Counted from the stretch's first letter, positions 55,591 through 64,000 are shown. The stretch: DNA of 64,000 bases from Brevibacterium album DSM 18261 (GCF_000426445.1 NZ_KE384526.1:543213-607212), one strand, 5' to 3'. Program-made: numbers and translations. Notes: generated by a model not told the origin, from the sequence alone.

Positions 55591-56403
55591 TCAGATCTTC
55601 GCGACCTGGTCGAAGCCCAGTTCGACGGGCACATCGCGCTCGAAGATCGACAGGAGCACCGTGAGCTTCTGGGTCTCCGGGCGGATCTCCTGGATGGTCG
55701 CGGGGTGCCCCTCGAAGGAGCCCTCCTTGACGAGGACGGACTCGCCGACCTCCCATTCCACGACGTACTCGGCCTGCTCGCCGGAGCCGGACTCGGTGCG
55801 GCCCTTCTCCGCCGCAGCCTCGGCCTGCTTCTCCTCGAAGACCGGCTGCAGCATCTGGAAGACCTCGTCGACCGTGAGCGGCACAGGATCGTAGGCGTTG
55901 CCCACGAACCCCGTGACTCCGGGCGTGTGGCGCACGAGGCCCCAGCTCTCGTCGGTGAGCTCCATGCGCACGAGGACGTAGCCGGGGATGCGCACGCGGC
56001 GGACCTGCTTGCGCTGTCCGTTCTTGATCTCGACCACGTCCTCCATCGGGACCTGGACCTCGAAGACGAACTCCTCCATGTTGAGGCTCACCGCACGCGA
56101 CTCGATGTTGGCCTTCACGCGGTTCTCGTAGCCGGCGTAGGAGTGGATGACGTACCAATCGCCCTCCTGCATCCGCAGCTCGGACTTGAAGTCCTCCGCA
56201 GCGGCCTCGGCGGGATCGATCTCGGAGACCTCGTCCGCGGAGACCTCGGAGTCATCCTGGGGGGCCTCGGCGGGAGCGTCCACGCCGCCTGCGGCCTCTG
56301 CCTCGGGAGCTTCGGCCTCAGCGGCCGGGGAGTCGACGGGGGCCGACGAGTCGAGCGCCTCCTCGAACTCCGAGTTCAGCTCTTCCGGGGTGGATTCGGA
56401 CAC
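55591..56403 (-). CDS. nusG: Transcription termination/antitermination factor NusG
   Basis: 270 residues. An N-terminal extension of about 80 residues, acidic and Ala/Glu-rich, precedes the NGN domain ([40 protein letters not shown]). A 30-residue acidic insertion ([20 protein letters not shown]) separates it from the KOW domain [20 protein letters not shown]. The extension is typical for actinobacterial NusG. NusG binds RNA polymerase and S10/Rho. It lies 70 nt downstream of secE. Confidence 0.97.
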   Translation of the reverse strand: MSESTPEELNSEFEEALDSSAPVDSPAAEAEAPEAEAAGGVDAPAEAPQDDSEVSADEVSEIDPAEAAAEDFKSELRMQEGDWYVIHSYAGYENRVKANIESRAVSLNMEEFVFEVQVPMEDVVEIKNGQRKQVRRVRIPGYVLVRMELTDESWGLVRHTPGVTGFVGNAYDPVPLTVDEVFQMLQPVFEEKQAEAAAEKGRTESGSGEQAEYVVEWEVGESVLVKEGSFEGHPATIQEIRPETQKLTVLLSIFERDVPVELGFDQVAKI

Positions 56404-56473
56404 GTGGTCTCCTCTTGCGATTGATGCGATGCGCTGGGACGGATGCGTGAGCGGTGGGGGCTCCGCCGCCGGA

Positions 56474-56716
56474 TCAGAAGAGCGGCGTCCCCGCGAAGAC
56501 CCACCCGGCCAGCCTGCCGAAGGCGAAGTCGAGGCCCGTCACGAGGAGCATCATGATCGCCACGAAGGCGAGGACCACGAGCGTGTAGTTGACGAGCTCC
56601 TTGCGCGTCGGGGTGATGACCTTCTTCAGCTCCGCGATGATCTCGCGGATGTAGCGGAGGAACCGGCCGAAGACACCGATCTTCTTGCCCTCAGCAGGGG
56701 CGGAGGACTCAGCCAC
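56474..56716 (-). CDS. secE: Preprotein translocase subunit SecE
   Basis: 80 residues; the single-span type of SecE. The conserved amphipathic region [23 protein letters not shown] (read in two parts) is followed by one transmembrane helix ([20 protein letters not shown]). It stabilises SecY in the membrane. It lies directly after tRNA-Trp and before nusG, the standard actinobacterial arrangement. Confidence 0.96.
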   Translation of the reverse strand: MAESSAPAEGKKIGVFGRFLRYIREIIAELKKVITPTRKELVNYTLVVLAFVAIMMLLVTGLDFAFGRLAGWVFAGTPLF

Positions 56717-56773
56717 GCAACCTCACTCACTCCTCGGCTTCCCACCCTGACCTGCGTGGCCCGGGTGAACGAG

Positions 56774-56846
56774 CAGGGGTGACAGGACTCGAACCTGCAA
56801 CCTACGGTTTTGGAGACCGTTGCGCTACCAATTGCGCCACACCCCT
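56774..56846 (-). tRNA. trnW: tRNA-Trp (CCA)
   Basis: 73 nt with a full cloverleaf: acceptor AGGGGTG paired with CACCCCT, discriminator G, D-arm GCGCAATTGGTAGCGC, anticodon loop with CCA (CTCCAAAAC) and T-arm GGTTCGAGTCC. CCA is not encoded. It leads the secE-nusG unit. Confidence 0.97.
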
Positions 56847-56876
56847 TCAGCGGCGAGTGATCGCCGCCGAGGAAAG

Positions 56877-56882
56877 AGCATA
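56877..56882 (-). promoter_or_regulatory. Candidate -10 box for tRNA-Trp/secE
   Basis: Minus strand TATGCT, about 30 nt upstream of the tRNA, with a weak -35 (CGACGT at 17 nt). Confidence 0.45.
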
Positions 56883-56975
56883 CACGGTCCGCGCGGCTCA
56901 CGTCGAACCGAGCTCGGACCGCGCTCGGGGAGGGGCCGCAGAGGCTCCCGCCGGCCCGATCCGCCCGCGCTCCCC

Positions 56976-58946
56976 CTACTCGGCGCCGCCCTGCTCGGGC
57001 TCCACCTCGACGAGGGGGCGCGGCTGCGGGAACGGCAGCCACTCTGAGAACTCGACGCTCTGATCCATGCCCACCGTCACGTACTGGACGTCGATGGGCG
57101 CACCCGTGCGGCGGTCCACGCGGATGACGGACATCTCCGCCTGCATCTTGAGCGGTCCCGGGGTGAGCGCGTCCGCGAGCGCCCCGCCCGTCGTCGAGCC
57201 GACCGTGCGGACGCCGCGACCCCACTGCTCCGGCTCCACCCTGCGGTGCCAGTGGCCGTGGAAGGCGTAGTCGGAGCAGCCCTGGCTCAGGGCCGGCTCC
57301 GCATGGCGGGCGTCGTGGATGACGAGCAGGTCCTCGTCCGCGGCACAGGCCTCGCGGGCCACTCGCGCGGCGAACTCCTCACCCGTCTCCCCGCGTTCGA
57401 GGACGTCGCCGCTGGGGAAGACCGTGCGGCGGGGATCGGCATCGCCGAGGAGCGTGAGCCCGGCCGCCTCGACCGGTTCGCCCTCGAGCACCGTCCAGCC
57501 CACCTCCCGCGCGCGCTGCGCCGTGTCCTCGGAATCGTGGTTGCCCTTGACGAACACCGTGGGCACCCCTTCGGGCACCGCCCGGGCGAGGGAGTCGACG
57601 CAGACGTTCTCCGCCTCCGTGCCGGTCATGGTGATGTCCCCGCCGTCCACGTGCAGGTCCGCGCCCGTCCACGCGATGAGGTCGCCGATGGTCCGCGACA
57701 TGCCGGTCTGGCAGTGGATGTCGCTCGTCCACACGAGGGTCGCGATGTCCTCGGGCTCCGCCTCCGCTGCGGGCTCGTCCGCCGCGTCGCGATCGTCGGC
57801 GCGGGCACCACCGGCACCGGCGGGACCGGCCGCGGCGCCGCCTGCGCCATCGGGTTCCCCGGGATCGGCCTCACCGGCTCCGGCGCCGCTTCCGGGACCG
57901 GTGTCCGCCTGTTCCTCAGGCGCGGGATCGGCCCCATCGGCGCCCGCCCCGTCCGGCGCCGGGGGATCGGCCTCCCCGGCCTCGGGCGCTAGGGCAGGCA
58001 CCTCGCCGGGGCCGGGACCCAGCAGGCCCGACTCCCCGCTGCGCCAGCGGGGGCTGAGCGGGCGCTCGGGCCAGGCTGCCGCCAGTTCCGCCCGCACGCC
58101 GCTGTAGAACTCGTCCGTGTCAGCGAGCATGTCCGCCACCGTCTGCGCGGCTTCGTCCACGACACCGGAGAGCCTCCCGGTCACCTGCGCCCCGGCCAGG
58201 GGGGTGCCCTCGAACACGGGATCGGCGCGCACGATCCGGTCCCGGTCGACGGGCACGGCGGCGGCACCCAGCACCATCGCCGCGACCACCGCCGAGGCGC
58301 CGAGCCGCACGTGCGGCGGCACCTGCACCAGCCGGGCGGTGAGAGGGCCGTCACTCGCGGAGGGCACGACGGCGAGGAGCCCGTGGCGCCGCGGGCCCCC
58401 GAACAGGATGCGCACCGCACCACCCGCCAGGAACAGTCCGCCGCCGAGGAGGACCGTACGCAGCGCGACGTCCTCGAGGAGGGCCCGGACGACCGCACGC
58501 GCCTGCGCCTCCGGATCGGCGAAGAGCGCGGCGTAGGCGGCGGCGTCTCCGCCGAGGGCGTCGACGGTGGAGTCCTCCATGCCGTATTCGGCGGGGATCT
58601 CGCCCACTGCGATGTGCACGCCGAACCGTCCGGGCAGCAGCTCTCCCGCCGGCAGCACGAGCGAGCCGAGCGGGCCGAAGTCCGCCTCCAGCGCTCCGTC
58701 CGTGGTCACCGAGTACACGGCCTCGTGGGGGCCGAAGGTCGATTCCGCACGCGCCGTGAGCACCGCCGCCGGCAGCGCGATGAGGAGGCAGAGGAGCAGG
58801 GCCAGAGCCCACCCGGCCCAGGCGCGCAGGCGCGTCCTCCGGGCACGGGTGCCTCCGGGCTCCCCGCGGAATCGTCCGGACGGCTCCGGCGCCCGCGTGG
58901 TGAGCACGTGCGCCGTTCGCCGGCTGCCGCTCCGGCCTGGGGTCAT
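56976..58946 (-). CDS. Membrane-anchored metallophosphoesterase
   Basis: 656 residues. The phosphoesterase domain is C-terminal: TSDIHC (Asp409, His411), HVDGGDIT (Asp437), VKGNHDSED (Asn469, His470, Asp471), VIHDARH (His544) and FHGHWHRR (His565, His567), the complete dinuclear-metal set. The N-terminal half has three hydrophobic helices (about 42-66, 163-183, 214-232), and residues 310-400 are a Gly/Ala/Glu/Asp-rich linker, so the catalytic domain probably sits outside on a long tether. The ATG overlaps the murB stop by 4 nt, tying it to wall synthesis. The substrate is unknown; a lipid- or nucleotide-linked wall precursor is a guess. Confidence 0.82.
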   Translation of the reverse strand: MTPGRSGSRRTAHVLTTRAPEPSGRFRGEPGGTRARRTRLRAWAGWALALLLCLLIALPAAVLTARAESTFGPHEAVYSVTTDGALEADFGPLGSLVLPAGELLPGRFGVHIAVGEIPAEYGMEDSTVDALGGDAAAYAALFADPEAQARAVVRALLEDVALRTVLLGGGLFLAGGAVRILFGGPRRHGLLAVVPSASDGPLTARLVQVPPHVRLGASAVVAAMVLGAAAVPVDRDRIVRADPVFEGTPLAGAQVTGRLSGVVDEAAQTVADMLADTDEFYSGVRAELAAAWPERPLSPRWRSGESGLLGPGPGEVPALAPEAGEADPPAPDGAGADGADPAPEEQADTGPGSGAGAGEADPGEPDGAGGAAAGPAGAGGARADDRDAADEPAAEAEPEDIATLVWTSDIHCQTGMSRTIGDLIAWTGADLHVDGGDITMTGTEAENVCVDSLARAVPEGVPTVFVKGNHDSEDTAQRAREVGWTVLEGEPVEAAGLTLLGDADPRRTVFPSGDVLERGETGEEFAARVAREACAADEDLLVIHDARHAEPALSQGCSDYAFHGHWHRRVEPEQWGRGVRTVGSTTGGALADALTPGPLKMQAEMSVIRVDRRTGAPIDVQYVTVGMDQSVEFSEWLPFPQPRPLVEVEPEQGGAE

Positions 58947-60082
58947 AGGGTCAGACCCACGAGGTTGGGCTCGGGCTCCATCCGTATGCCGAAGGTCCGC
59001 TCGACGCCGTCGCGGATGTGCGCGGCGAGCCGGACGATGTCCGCGGCGCGGGCGGTGCCGCGATTGGTGAGCGCGAGCGTGTGCTTCGTCGACAGCCCCG
59101 CACGTCCCCCGTCCAGGGCGAATCCGCGGCCGAAGCCGGCGTGCTCGATGAGCCAGGCCGCCGAGGTCTTCACGAGCCCCGGATCGGCCTCTCCCGTGTG
59201 TGGATCGCGCACCGGATACGCCGGGGCTCCCTCCGGCAGCACGCTCTCAGGGGCTGGACGGACACCGCTCCCATCCGCCGGCAGCGGCAGGATGGGATTC
59301 GTGAAGAAGCTGCCGGCGGACCACGTGTCGTGGTCCGCGGGATCGAGCACCATGCCCTTCGAGGCGCGGAGGGCGATGACGGCCTCCCGCACCTGCGCCA
59401 CGGGCACCCTGTCGCCGAGCTCCGCCCCGAGGGCCGCGGCGAGCTGTCCGTAGCGCACGGACGCCGCTGCCCCGGCGCCGCCGCGCAGTGCGAACGTCAC
59501 CGAGAGCACGACGTAGCGGACGAGTCCGAGTTCGGCGGCCGAGCGCTTGAGCAGGGACGTCCGGTAGCCGAAGCCGAGCTCCGCGGGCAGGAACTCGCGC
59601 TCGCGGCCCGTGAGGCGATCGAAGGCGCGGAGCGAGACGAGCGTGTCCGCCACCTCGGCGCCGTAGGCCCCCACGTTCTGCACGGGCGAGGCGCCCACGG
59701 AGCCGGGGATGCCGGAGAGGGCCTCCAGGCCGGAGAGGCCGCGCTCGACGGATTCGGCCACGAGGTCGTCCCAGACGTGCCCGGCCTGTGCGGTGACGAG
59801 CACGCACCCGGGGTCCGCCTCGTCCGTGCGCCAGGCGAGACCGCGCGTGCGGATGAGGCACGCCGGACCAGGGAAGCCCTCGTCGCCGATGAGCAGATTG
59901 GAGCCACCCGCGACGAACAGGGAGTCCGGCTCCTCGCTCCGCGGCCCGGGCGAGGACAGCGGGTGCGCGCGCGCGAATTCGATGAGCTCGGCCTCTGTGG
60001 CGGCCTCCGTGAGGCTCTCCGCGGGACCGCCCACCCGGAACGTCGTGAGCGCGGCCAGGTCCGGCCGTTCGGCCGGGGTCAC
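58943..60082 (-). CDS. murB: UDP-N-acetylenolpyruvoylglucosamine reductase
   Basis: 379 residues; reduces UDP-GlcNAc-enolpyruvate to UDP-MurNAc with FAD and NADPH. FAD-binding segments TTFRVGGPAESL, FVAGGSNLLIGDEGFPG and GIPGSVGASPVQNVGAYGAE are clear, as are the catalytic Ser in SAGSFFTNP and the C-terminal KHTLALTNRG and EPEPNLVG with the conserved Glu. It is a type I MurB with inserted segments in the C-terminal part. The GTG start overlaps the maoC-like stop by 4 nt (GTGA). Confidence 0.96.
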   Translation of the reverse strand: MTPAERPDLAALTTFRVGGPAESLTEAATEAELIEFARAHPLSSPGPRSEEPDSLFVAGGSNLLIGDEGFPGPACLIRTRGLAWRTDEADPGCVLVTAQAGHVWDDLVAESVERGLSGLEALSGIPGSVGASPVQNVGAYGAEVADTLVSLRAFDRLTGREREFLPAELGFGYRTSLLKRSAAELGLVRYVVLSVTFALRGGAGAAASVRYGQLAAALGAELGDRVPVAQVREAVIALRASKGMVLDPADHDTWSAGSFFTNPILPLPADGSGVRPAPESVLPEGAPAYPVRDPHTGEADPGLVKTSAAWLIEHAGFGRGFALDGGRAGLSTKHTLALTNRGTARAADIVRLAAHIRDGVERTFGIRMEPEPNLVGLTL

Positions 60083-60540
60083 CGCAGGCGGACCTTGACC
60101 TGCGTGCGGCCGAGGACCTTCTCTCCCGCCGAGGCGACCTCGAGGTCGAGGCGGACGATGCCGGCGTCTGCGTCGATCGCGCCGACGGCGGCCGTGAGGT
60201 CCAGCTGCGCGGTGGGCGCGCTCGGCGGCCCGGACTCCGCATCCGGCACGACGACCATCGAGGTGAAGCGCGTGCGGGCGTCCGCGATCGCGCCCGGGTC
60301 GCCGGCCCAGTCCGTCACCTTCGCCAGCACCGAGCCCATCGTGAGCATGCCGTGGGCGATGACGTCGGGCAGGCCCACCTCCCGGGCGTAGCGCTCGTTC
60401 CAGTGGATGTGGTTGTGGTCGCCCGAGGCGGCCGCATAGGCGATGAGGTCCGCGCGGGAGACGGGCACCGCGGTCTCGATGACGCGCTCCCCCACCTCCA
60501 GGTCCGCGAGGGCGGGACGTGCTGCGTGCTCAGCGGTCAT
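60079..60540 (-). CDS. MaoC-like hydratase/dehydratase (HadB-like)
   Basis: 153 residues from the ATG at 60540 (GGGAG 7 nt upstream); the GTG at 60555 that overlaps the upstream stop is possible too. It has the hydratase-2 motif YAAASGDHNHIHWNERYARE with catalytic Asp and His, and LPDVIAHGMLTMG. It is a hot-dog fold subunit that pairs with the HadA-like gene upstream to dehydrate 3-hydroxyacyl-ACP or -CoA. In Mycobacterium tuberculosis hadABC lies at the corresponding place beside secE-nusG-rplKA. Confidence 0.85.
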   Translation of the reverse strand: MTAEHAARPALADLEVGERVIETAVPVSRADLIAYAAASGDHNHIHWNERYAREVGLPDVIAHGMLTMGSVLAKVTDWAGDPGAIADARTRFTSMVVVPDAESGPPSAPTAQLDLTAAVGAIDADAGIVRLDLEVASAGEKVLGRTQVKVRLR

Positions 60541-60551
60541 GGTCTGCTCCC

Positions 60552-61001
60552 TCACTTCTCGCCGCGGACGACGATGGTCGATGTGACGGTGACGACGAGG
60601 TCGCCGGACTCCGCATCGGAGAGCTCCGTGCGGGTCGTGATCATGGCGTTGCCGCCCGCCTCCCGGAGGCCGTCCACGTGCGTGGTGGCGGCCAGGCGGT
60701 CTCCGGCGACGACGGGGCGCACGTACTCGAACTGCTCCTGCCCGTGGACCACGCGCGAGTAGTCGATGCCGGCCTCCGGGCTGGAGATGTAGATCCCCTC
60801 GCAGCGCTGCGAGGGGATGACGGGGAAGGTGGCGGGCGCGACGACGTCCGCGTAGCCCAGTCCCCGCGCGGCCTCGGCGTCGAAGTGCGCGGGGTTCTCG
60901 GCACCCACCGCCCGGGCGAACTCCGCGATCGCCTCGCGGCTCACCTCATAGGGCTGGGGCAGGGAGTACGAGGCTCCCTGCAGTTCGGTATTCACGGCCA
61001 T
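60552..61001 (-). CDS. FAS1-type dehydratase N-terminal domain protein (HadA-like)
   Basis: 149 residues; a hot-dog fold protein of the HadA/MaoC_dehydrat_N group. YEVSREAIAEFARAVGAENP, HFDAEAARGLGYADVVAPAT, FPVIPSQ and EFEYVRPVVAGDRLA-like EQFEYVRPVVAGDRLA support this. The active-site residues lie in the partner MaoC gene 11 nt downstream. SD AGGAGG. A -10-like TACACT is about 50 nt upstream (near 61055). In mycobacteria a rpmG gene precedes hadA; here it is absent. Confidence 0.85.
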   Translation of the reverse strand: MAVNTELQGASYSLPQPYEVSREAIAEFARAVGAENPAHFDAEAARGLGYADVVAPATFPVIPSQRCEGIYISSPEAGIDYSRVVHGQEQFEYVRPVVAGDRLAATTHVDGLREAGGNAMITTRTELSDAESGDLVVTVTSTIVVRGEK

Positions 61002-61100
61002 GTGTGCGCCTCCTGGGGTGCGTCCGACACCGGTTTCTCGTGTGCCCGGACAGTGTATCGACGGACCCGGACACAGCGCGAAGGCGCGGCGCGAGGACGC

Positions 61101-61436
61101 TCAGCGCGGCGCCCTGCCGCGGAGCATGGAGCGGGCGAACTCCACCACGACGGGCTTCGGCGGCCCCTCGAAGGCCGGGACCAGATCGACGACGGGCACG
61201 TCGAGAGCGGCGGCGATCGCAGCCAGCGTCGACACGCGCGGGTTCGCCGGCCGCTGCGCATCGCGCGCCGAGGAGCGACCGGACTCGATGAGGGCGAGGT
61301 GGTTGCGGGTGAGACCCGAGGCGTGGGCGAGATCCTCCTGCGACAGCCCCGCGGCACGGCGCCGGGTGCGGATGGCCGCGCCGAGGACGCGCGCCTCCTC
61401 CGCAGTCCAGGCTGCGGCCCCGTCCACTTCGCTCAC
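61101..61436 (-). CDS. Xre-family DNA-binding protein
   Basis: 111 residues from the GTG at 61436, 6 nt behind the -10 box GATACT; the frame is open further 5' but those residues are not conserved. A cro/C1-type helix-turn-helix occupies about residues 19-75: RTRRRAAGLSQEDLAHASGL, TRNHLALIESGRSS, and PRVSTLAAIAAALDVPVVDL. The C-terminus is short and without an effector domain. The target is unknown; the nearest candidates are hadA-maoC-murB or itself. Confidence 0.82.
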   Translation of the reverse strand: MSEVDGAAAWTAEEARVLGAAIRTRRRAAGLSQEDLAHASGLTRNHLALIESGRSSARDAQRPANPRVSTLAAIAAALDVPVVDLVPAFEGPPKPVVVEFARSMLRGRAPR

Positions 61437-61442
61437 CGGGGA

Positions 61443-61448
61443 AGTATC
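61443..61448 (-). promoter_or_regulatory. -10 box of the Xre gene (leaderless)
   Basis: Minus strand GATACT, 6 nt before the GTG at 61436, no SD. Further upstream is an AT-rich TATAAAG-like stretch (61475-61490). Confidence 0.5.
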
Positions 61449-61720
61449 ACCGCGGAGGACCTCTCTACACTGCCCTTTATAAGTGGAATATCGCGAGAGC
61501 GCCGGCCTCAGTCGTTCGGTGCCTCCGACCGCCCTGTTCGCCCTGACCGGGCGCCGCCCCTCATGCGCGCAGCTCGAGGCTCCCCGCCGGCTGTTCGCTC
61601 CGAGTCCGCACGCGCAGCCACCGCATCCGGTGGGCCCGCGCCCGCCGTCTCCGCATCTGCCCGTCCGGGTCTCACGGCGAACTCCGGGCCTTCCCGCACC
61701 GGAGGCTCGGATGCGTGGAC

Positions 61721-61726
61721 GAGAAT
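61721..61726 (+). promoter_or_regulatory. -10 box of the P-loop gene (leaderless)
   Basis: GAGAAT, 6 nt before the ATG at 61733, no SD. Confidence 0.45.
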
Positions 61727-61732
61727 CCTGCC

Positions 61733-62305
61733 ATGCCGGACACAGCCGCGGACGTGGTGCTGCTCGCAGGCGTGCCCGGAGCCGGCAAGACCCACACGGC
61801 CAGGACCGTCGCAGCCATGCGCCCGGATGTGCGCATCGCGGATCCCGAGCCGCTGAGGACGAGGATCGCCGCGCACGTCCCCGGCCTGCCGTACAGGGCG
61901 TGGAGGCCAGTGCTCCACGCCCTCGCGCACATCGCGGCGAGCGCGCAGCTCCTGAGAGCGGGATCATCGCCGCTCGTCGTCCACGACACCGGCACCCGCA
62001 CCTGGTCGAGGCGCCTGTTCCTCTGCGCAGCCGCACTCCGCGGGCTGCGGACGGCGGCGGTCTTCATCGACGCGGGCAGGGCCGAGGCGCTCGCCGGTCA
62101 GCGGGCCCGCCGGCGCCTCGTGCGGCCCCGGGCCTTCGCGCGGCACTGGCGGCGCTGGGAGGCGCTGCGCACACGCCTGGCCGCGGGTCTCCCGCCCTCG
62201 GCGCACGAAAGGTGGGGAGAGGTCCGCCTCGTCACGCGCGAGGAGGCCCCGCAGGCCGTGATGAACCTCCTCGCGGCGGACCGCCGGAGGAGAGCGCCGC
62301 AGTGA
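61733..62305 (+). CDS. P-loop NTPase, small AAA/kinase-like (zeta-toxin/ATPase-type)
   Basis: 190 residues. Walker A is LLAGVPGAGKTHTARTVA (GVPGAGKT at about 13-20), followed by VRIADPEPLRTRIAAHVPGL; a possible Walker B/second Asp lies in LVVHDTGTRTWSRRLFLCAA. An Arg-rich LID-like segment AGQRARRRLVRPRAFARHWR follows. The layout is that of AAA_33/gluconate-kinase-like nucleotide kinases. The substrate is unknown. Single plus-strand gene with a leaderless promoter. Confidence 0.7.
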   Translation: MPDTAADVVLLAGVPGAGKTHTARTVAAMRPDVRIADPEPLRTRIAAHVPGLPYRAWRPVLHALAHIAASAQLLRAGSSPLVVHDTGTRTWSRRLFLCAAALRGLRTAAVFIDAGRAEALAGQRARRRLVRPRAFARHWRRWEALRTRLAAGLPPSAHERWGEVRLVTREEAPQAVMNLLAADRRRRAPQ

Positions 62306-62381
62306 GCGCCGCGCTGAGCGGAGACACCGCGGTGAGCGGAGGCGGAGCGAACCTGGAGAGAGCAGAGCCGGCCCGGCCCGA

Positions 62382-63173
62382 CTACCCCTCCTGCGGCGCC
62401 ATCAGCCGCCGCAGGAGGATGCGCTCCCCCAGGGTCCACGCCGTGGACGTCATGAGGTAGAGGGCGGCTGCGAGCGGGACGAACAGGGCGATGACGGCGG
62501 TCATGAAGGGCATGAAGCTCATCGCCCGCATGAGACCGCGCATGTCCGGGACTGCGGGCCCGGAGCCCCCGGTCCGGGGATCTGCCTGCGGCCGGACGTC
62601 CCCGGCCTGTTCGAGCTGCGGCATGAGCACCCGGCGTGAGAAGTGCGCGACGACGACGATGACCGCGACGATGACCAGATAGGCCAGGACCGTCGTCGCA
62701 GTCAGCCCTCCGCCGCCGAGGATCCCGGCGAAGCCCGTGCCCAGTTCGACGCCCATGAAGGTCTGCGTCAGCAGGGGATTGGGCACGCCGTCGATCGAAG
62801 GCACGACGAACAGGCCGTAGATCGCCATGAGCACCGGCATCTGGGCGAGAGCCGGCAGGCACCCGGCGGCCGGGGATGCCCCCTCCTCGGAGTAGAGCTC
62901 CAGCGTCTTCCGCTGCAGCACCTCACGCTGCCCGCCGTAGCGCCTCTGGAGTTCGCCAAGACGCGGGGCGAGGCGCTCTCGGGTCAGCGCAGCCCTCATC
63001 TGCGAAACGCCCACGGGGACGAGGAGAAGCCTGACCAGCACGGTCAGCAGCACGACGGCGAGAGCGGTGCTCACGTCACCGACCGACGGCGCGAGCAGAT
63101 CACTCAGGTGGGTCAGCGACCACTCTGCGATCCGGATGAGGAAGGCGATGGGCGGGAAGGCATAGATGTTCAT
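62382..63173 (-). CDS. YidC/Oxa1-family membrane insertase paralog
   Basis: 263 residues. The 60KD_IMP core is present: VVLLTVLVRLLLVPVGVSQM with the Arg of the hydrophilic groove, the coiled segment LAPRLGELQRRYGGQREVLQ, the PALAQMPVLMAIYGLF helix and C-terminal helices FMPFMTAVIALFVPLAAALY. There is no N-terminal periplasmic domain, as expected for Gram-positives. It is not next to rnpA/rpmH, so it is likely an additional copy besides the housekeeping YidC, but the rest of the genome is not visible. SD GGAGG. Confidence 0.85.
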   Translation of the reverse strand: MNIYAFPPIAFLIRIAEWSLTHLSDLLAPSVGDVSTALAVVLLTVLVRLLLVPVGVSQMRAALTRERLAPRLGELQRRYGGQREVLQRKTLELYSEEGASPAAGCLPALAQMPVLMAIYGLFVVPSIDGVPNPLLTQTFMGVELGTGFAGILGGGGLTATTVLAYLVIVAVIVVVAHFSRRVLMPQLEQAGDVRPQADPRTGGSGPAVPDMRGLMRAMSFMPFMTAVIALFVPLAAALYLMTSTAWTLGERILLRRLMAPQEG

Positions 63174-63363
63174 GTGCGGAGTCCTCCGGCTCGGGCGCAG
63201 TCCGCACCTGCGCAGCGCGAGCGGAGAGCCCTCCGGCGTCAGCGGAAGCAGATGCGACGGCGTGTCGGGTGCCCTGCGGGCACGGGATGCCGTGTGCGTG
63301 AGCTGCGGGACGGCGTCGCACAGGGGGCTGCCGCGAGGGGCCCCAGAGCAGTGCGGCCGGGTC

Positions 63364-63669
63364 TCAGATGCTCACGCGTAGTCCCGGCGCAGGAGCGCGG
63401 GTCCGCACCGTGCCCCGGGTCCCGGGCGCGCAGGGCCGGGCGGGGAGGAGCACTGCGTCGGCGTCTGCCTGCCGCAGGGGCGCGGCCGGCACGAGTCCGA
63501 GGAGGCGCACGACGGCGCGCACCGCGAAGGGAGTGAAGGCCGTGACCGCGAGGATCCCGACGACGGCAAGGAGCATCGCGCCCGGAAGATCCGCCTGCGG
63601 GTAGGCGCCCATGACCTGGGCGAGGGCGAACACGAGGAACTGCGCCATGAGCCAGATCGTCGTGAGCAC
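63364..63669 (-). CDS. Small membrane protein, DUF6412-like
   Basis: 101 residues from the GTG at 63669 (AGAGGAG 8 nt upstream); the frame is open from 63705, but a -10 box TAGACT (63709-63714) would put the transcription start after that codon. Two hydrophobic segments (LMAQFLVFALAQVMG, AMLLAVVGILAVTAFTPFAV) are followed by a polar tail with RPCAPGTRGTVRTRAPAPG. It resembles the small proteins found beside extra YidC copies in actinobacteria. The family name is from memory and should be checked. Function unknown. The 190 nt up to the yidC start hold nothing recognisable. Confidence 0.6.
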   Translation of the reverse strand: MLTTIWLMAQFLVFALAQVMGAYPQADLPGAMLLAVVGILAVTAFTPFAVRAVVRLLGLVPAAPLRQADADAVLLPARPCAPGTRGTVRTRAPAPGLRVSI

Positions 63670-63752
63670 GGCCGCATCTCCTCTCGCAGAAACCGGGCGG
63701 GTCACTGCAGTCTACGGGACGGGGTGCCGCGGCACGGGCCGCACTGGAGGCG

Positions 63753-63781
63753 AAAAGGCCCCCGTCCTGAGACGGAGGCCT
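63753..63781 (-). terminator. Terminator of tRNA-Thr
   Basis: An 11-bp stem (63756-63766 with 63771-63781, one G-U pair) followed on the minus strand by four T, the only terminator in the window with a U tract, directly after the tRNA. Confidence 0.75.
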
Positions 63782-63786
63782 GTCGG

Positions 63787-63859
63787 AGCCCCAAAAGGGA
63801 ATCGAACCCTTGACCTTTTCCTTACCATGGAAACGCTCTGCCGACTGAGCTATTGGGGC
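63787..63859 (-). tRNA. trnT: tRNA-Thr (GGU)
   Basis: 73 nt with acceptor GCCCCAA/TTGGGGC, discriminator T, D-arm TAGCTCAGTCGGCAGAGC, anticodon stem-loop TTTCC-ATGGTAA-GGAAA with anticodon GGT, and T-arm GGGTTCGATTCCC. CCA is not encoded. Confidence 0.97.
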
Positions 63860-63870
63860 AACAGGAAGAC

Positions 63871-63876
63871 ACTGTA
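63871..63876 (-). promoter_or_regulatory. Candidate -10 box for tRNA-Thr
   Basis: Minus strand TACAGT, about 12 nt upstream of the tRNA 5' end, the same hexamer as for rpoBC and rplJL. The -35 is weak. Confidence 0.5.
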
Positions 63877-64000
63877 CACGGTGCAGGAGGCGGACGCACA
63901 CCTGATCCCGGCGACGCCCGTCGTCTCACGGGCCAGCCGGACCGGACGTCGCCTCCCGGTGCGAGGCATCTCCTCGCCGCACCGGTGTCGTCCTCGAACG

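Overview
The window comes from a very GC-rich actinobacterium, most likely a member of the Micrococcales, although the sequence does not fix the genus. Four things point there: the order tRNA-Trp, secE, nusG, rplK, rplA; MaoC-type (HadA/HadB-like) dehydratase genes just upstream of murB; long acidic or Arg/Gly-rich tails on several ribosomal proteins; and many genes that start 6-7 nt behind a -10 box, as in leaderless mRNAs.

Most of the window is the transcription/translation supercluster, almost all on the minus strand, so transcription runs from high to low coordinates. From 63.9 kb downward it holds: tRNA-Thr; a DUF6412-like gene and a YidC paralog; an Xre regulator; hadA-like, maoC, murB and a membrane metallophosphoesterase in a tightly overlapping unit; tRNA-Trp, secE, nusG, rplK, rplA; a two-gene cassette of paralogous membrane proteins (the first frameshifted); rplJ-rplL; rpoB-rpoC; the str operon (rpsL, rpsG, fusA, tuf); the S10 operon (rpsJ to rpsQ); the spc operon (rplN to rplO, then secY, adk, map); and the alpha operon (infA, rpmJ, rpsM, rpsK, rpoA, rplQ). 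Plus-strand accessory genes sit between these blocks: a P-loop protein, a DedA protein, an MBL hydrolase, a DUF1707 protein, pfkA, a DUF559-like protein and a calpain-like protease.

Between map and infA, which are usually neighbours, lies a 6.6-kb accessory island (10.3-16.9 kb). It has two paralogous secreted S1-family proteases with LPRTG sorting signals, two META/HslJ-domain proteins that flank them, and a calpain-family (C2) cysteine protease. The left end (0-6.7 kb) is a branched-chain amino-acid-type ABC transporter operon with an acyl-CoA ligase. It faces an IclR regulator whose gene overlaps that of an acetyl-CoA-synthetase-like protein that has lost its catalytic motifs.

The most striking observation is in RpoC. 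All four cysteines of the second zinc site of beta' are replaced in an otherwise normal protein. Other points worth a second look: an 18/19-nt motif shared by the rpsL and rpsJ leaders; a 17-bp element shared by the two protease upstream regions; spc and alpha operons lacking rpsN and rpsD; strong hairpins inside the ribosomal operons; and at least seven accessory genes with the geometry of leaderless transcripts.
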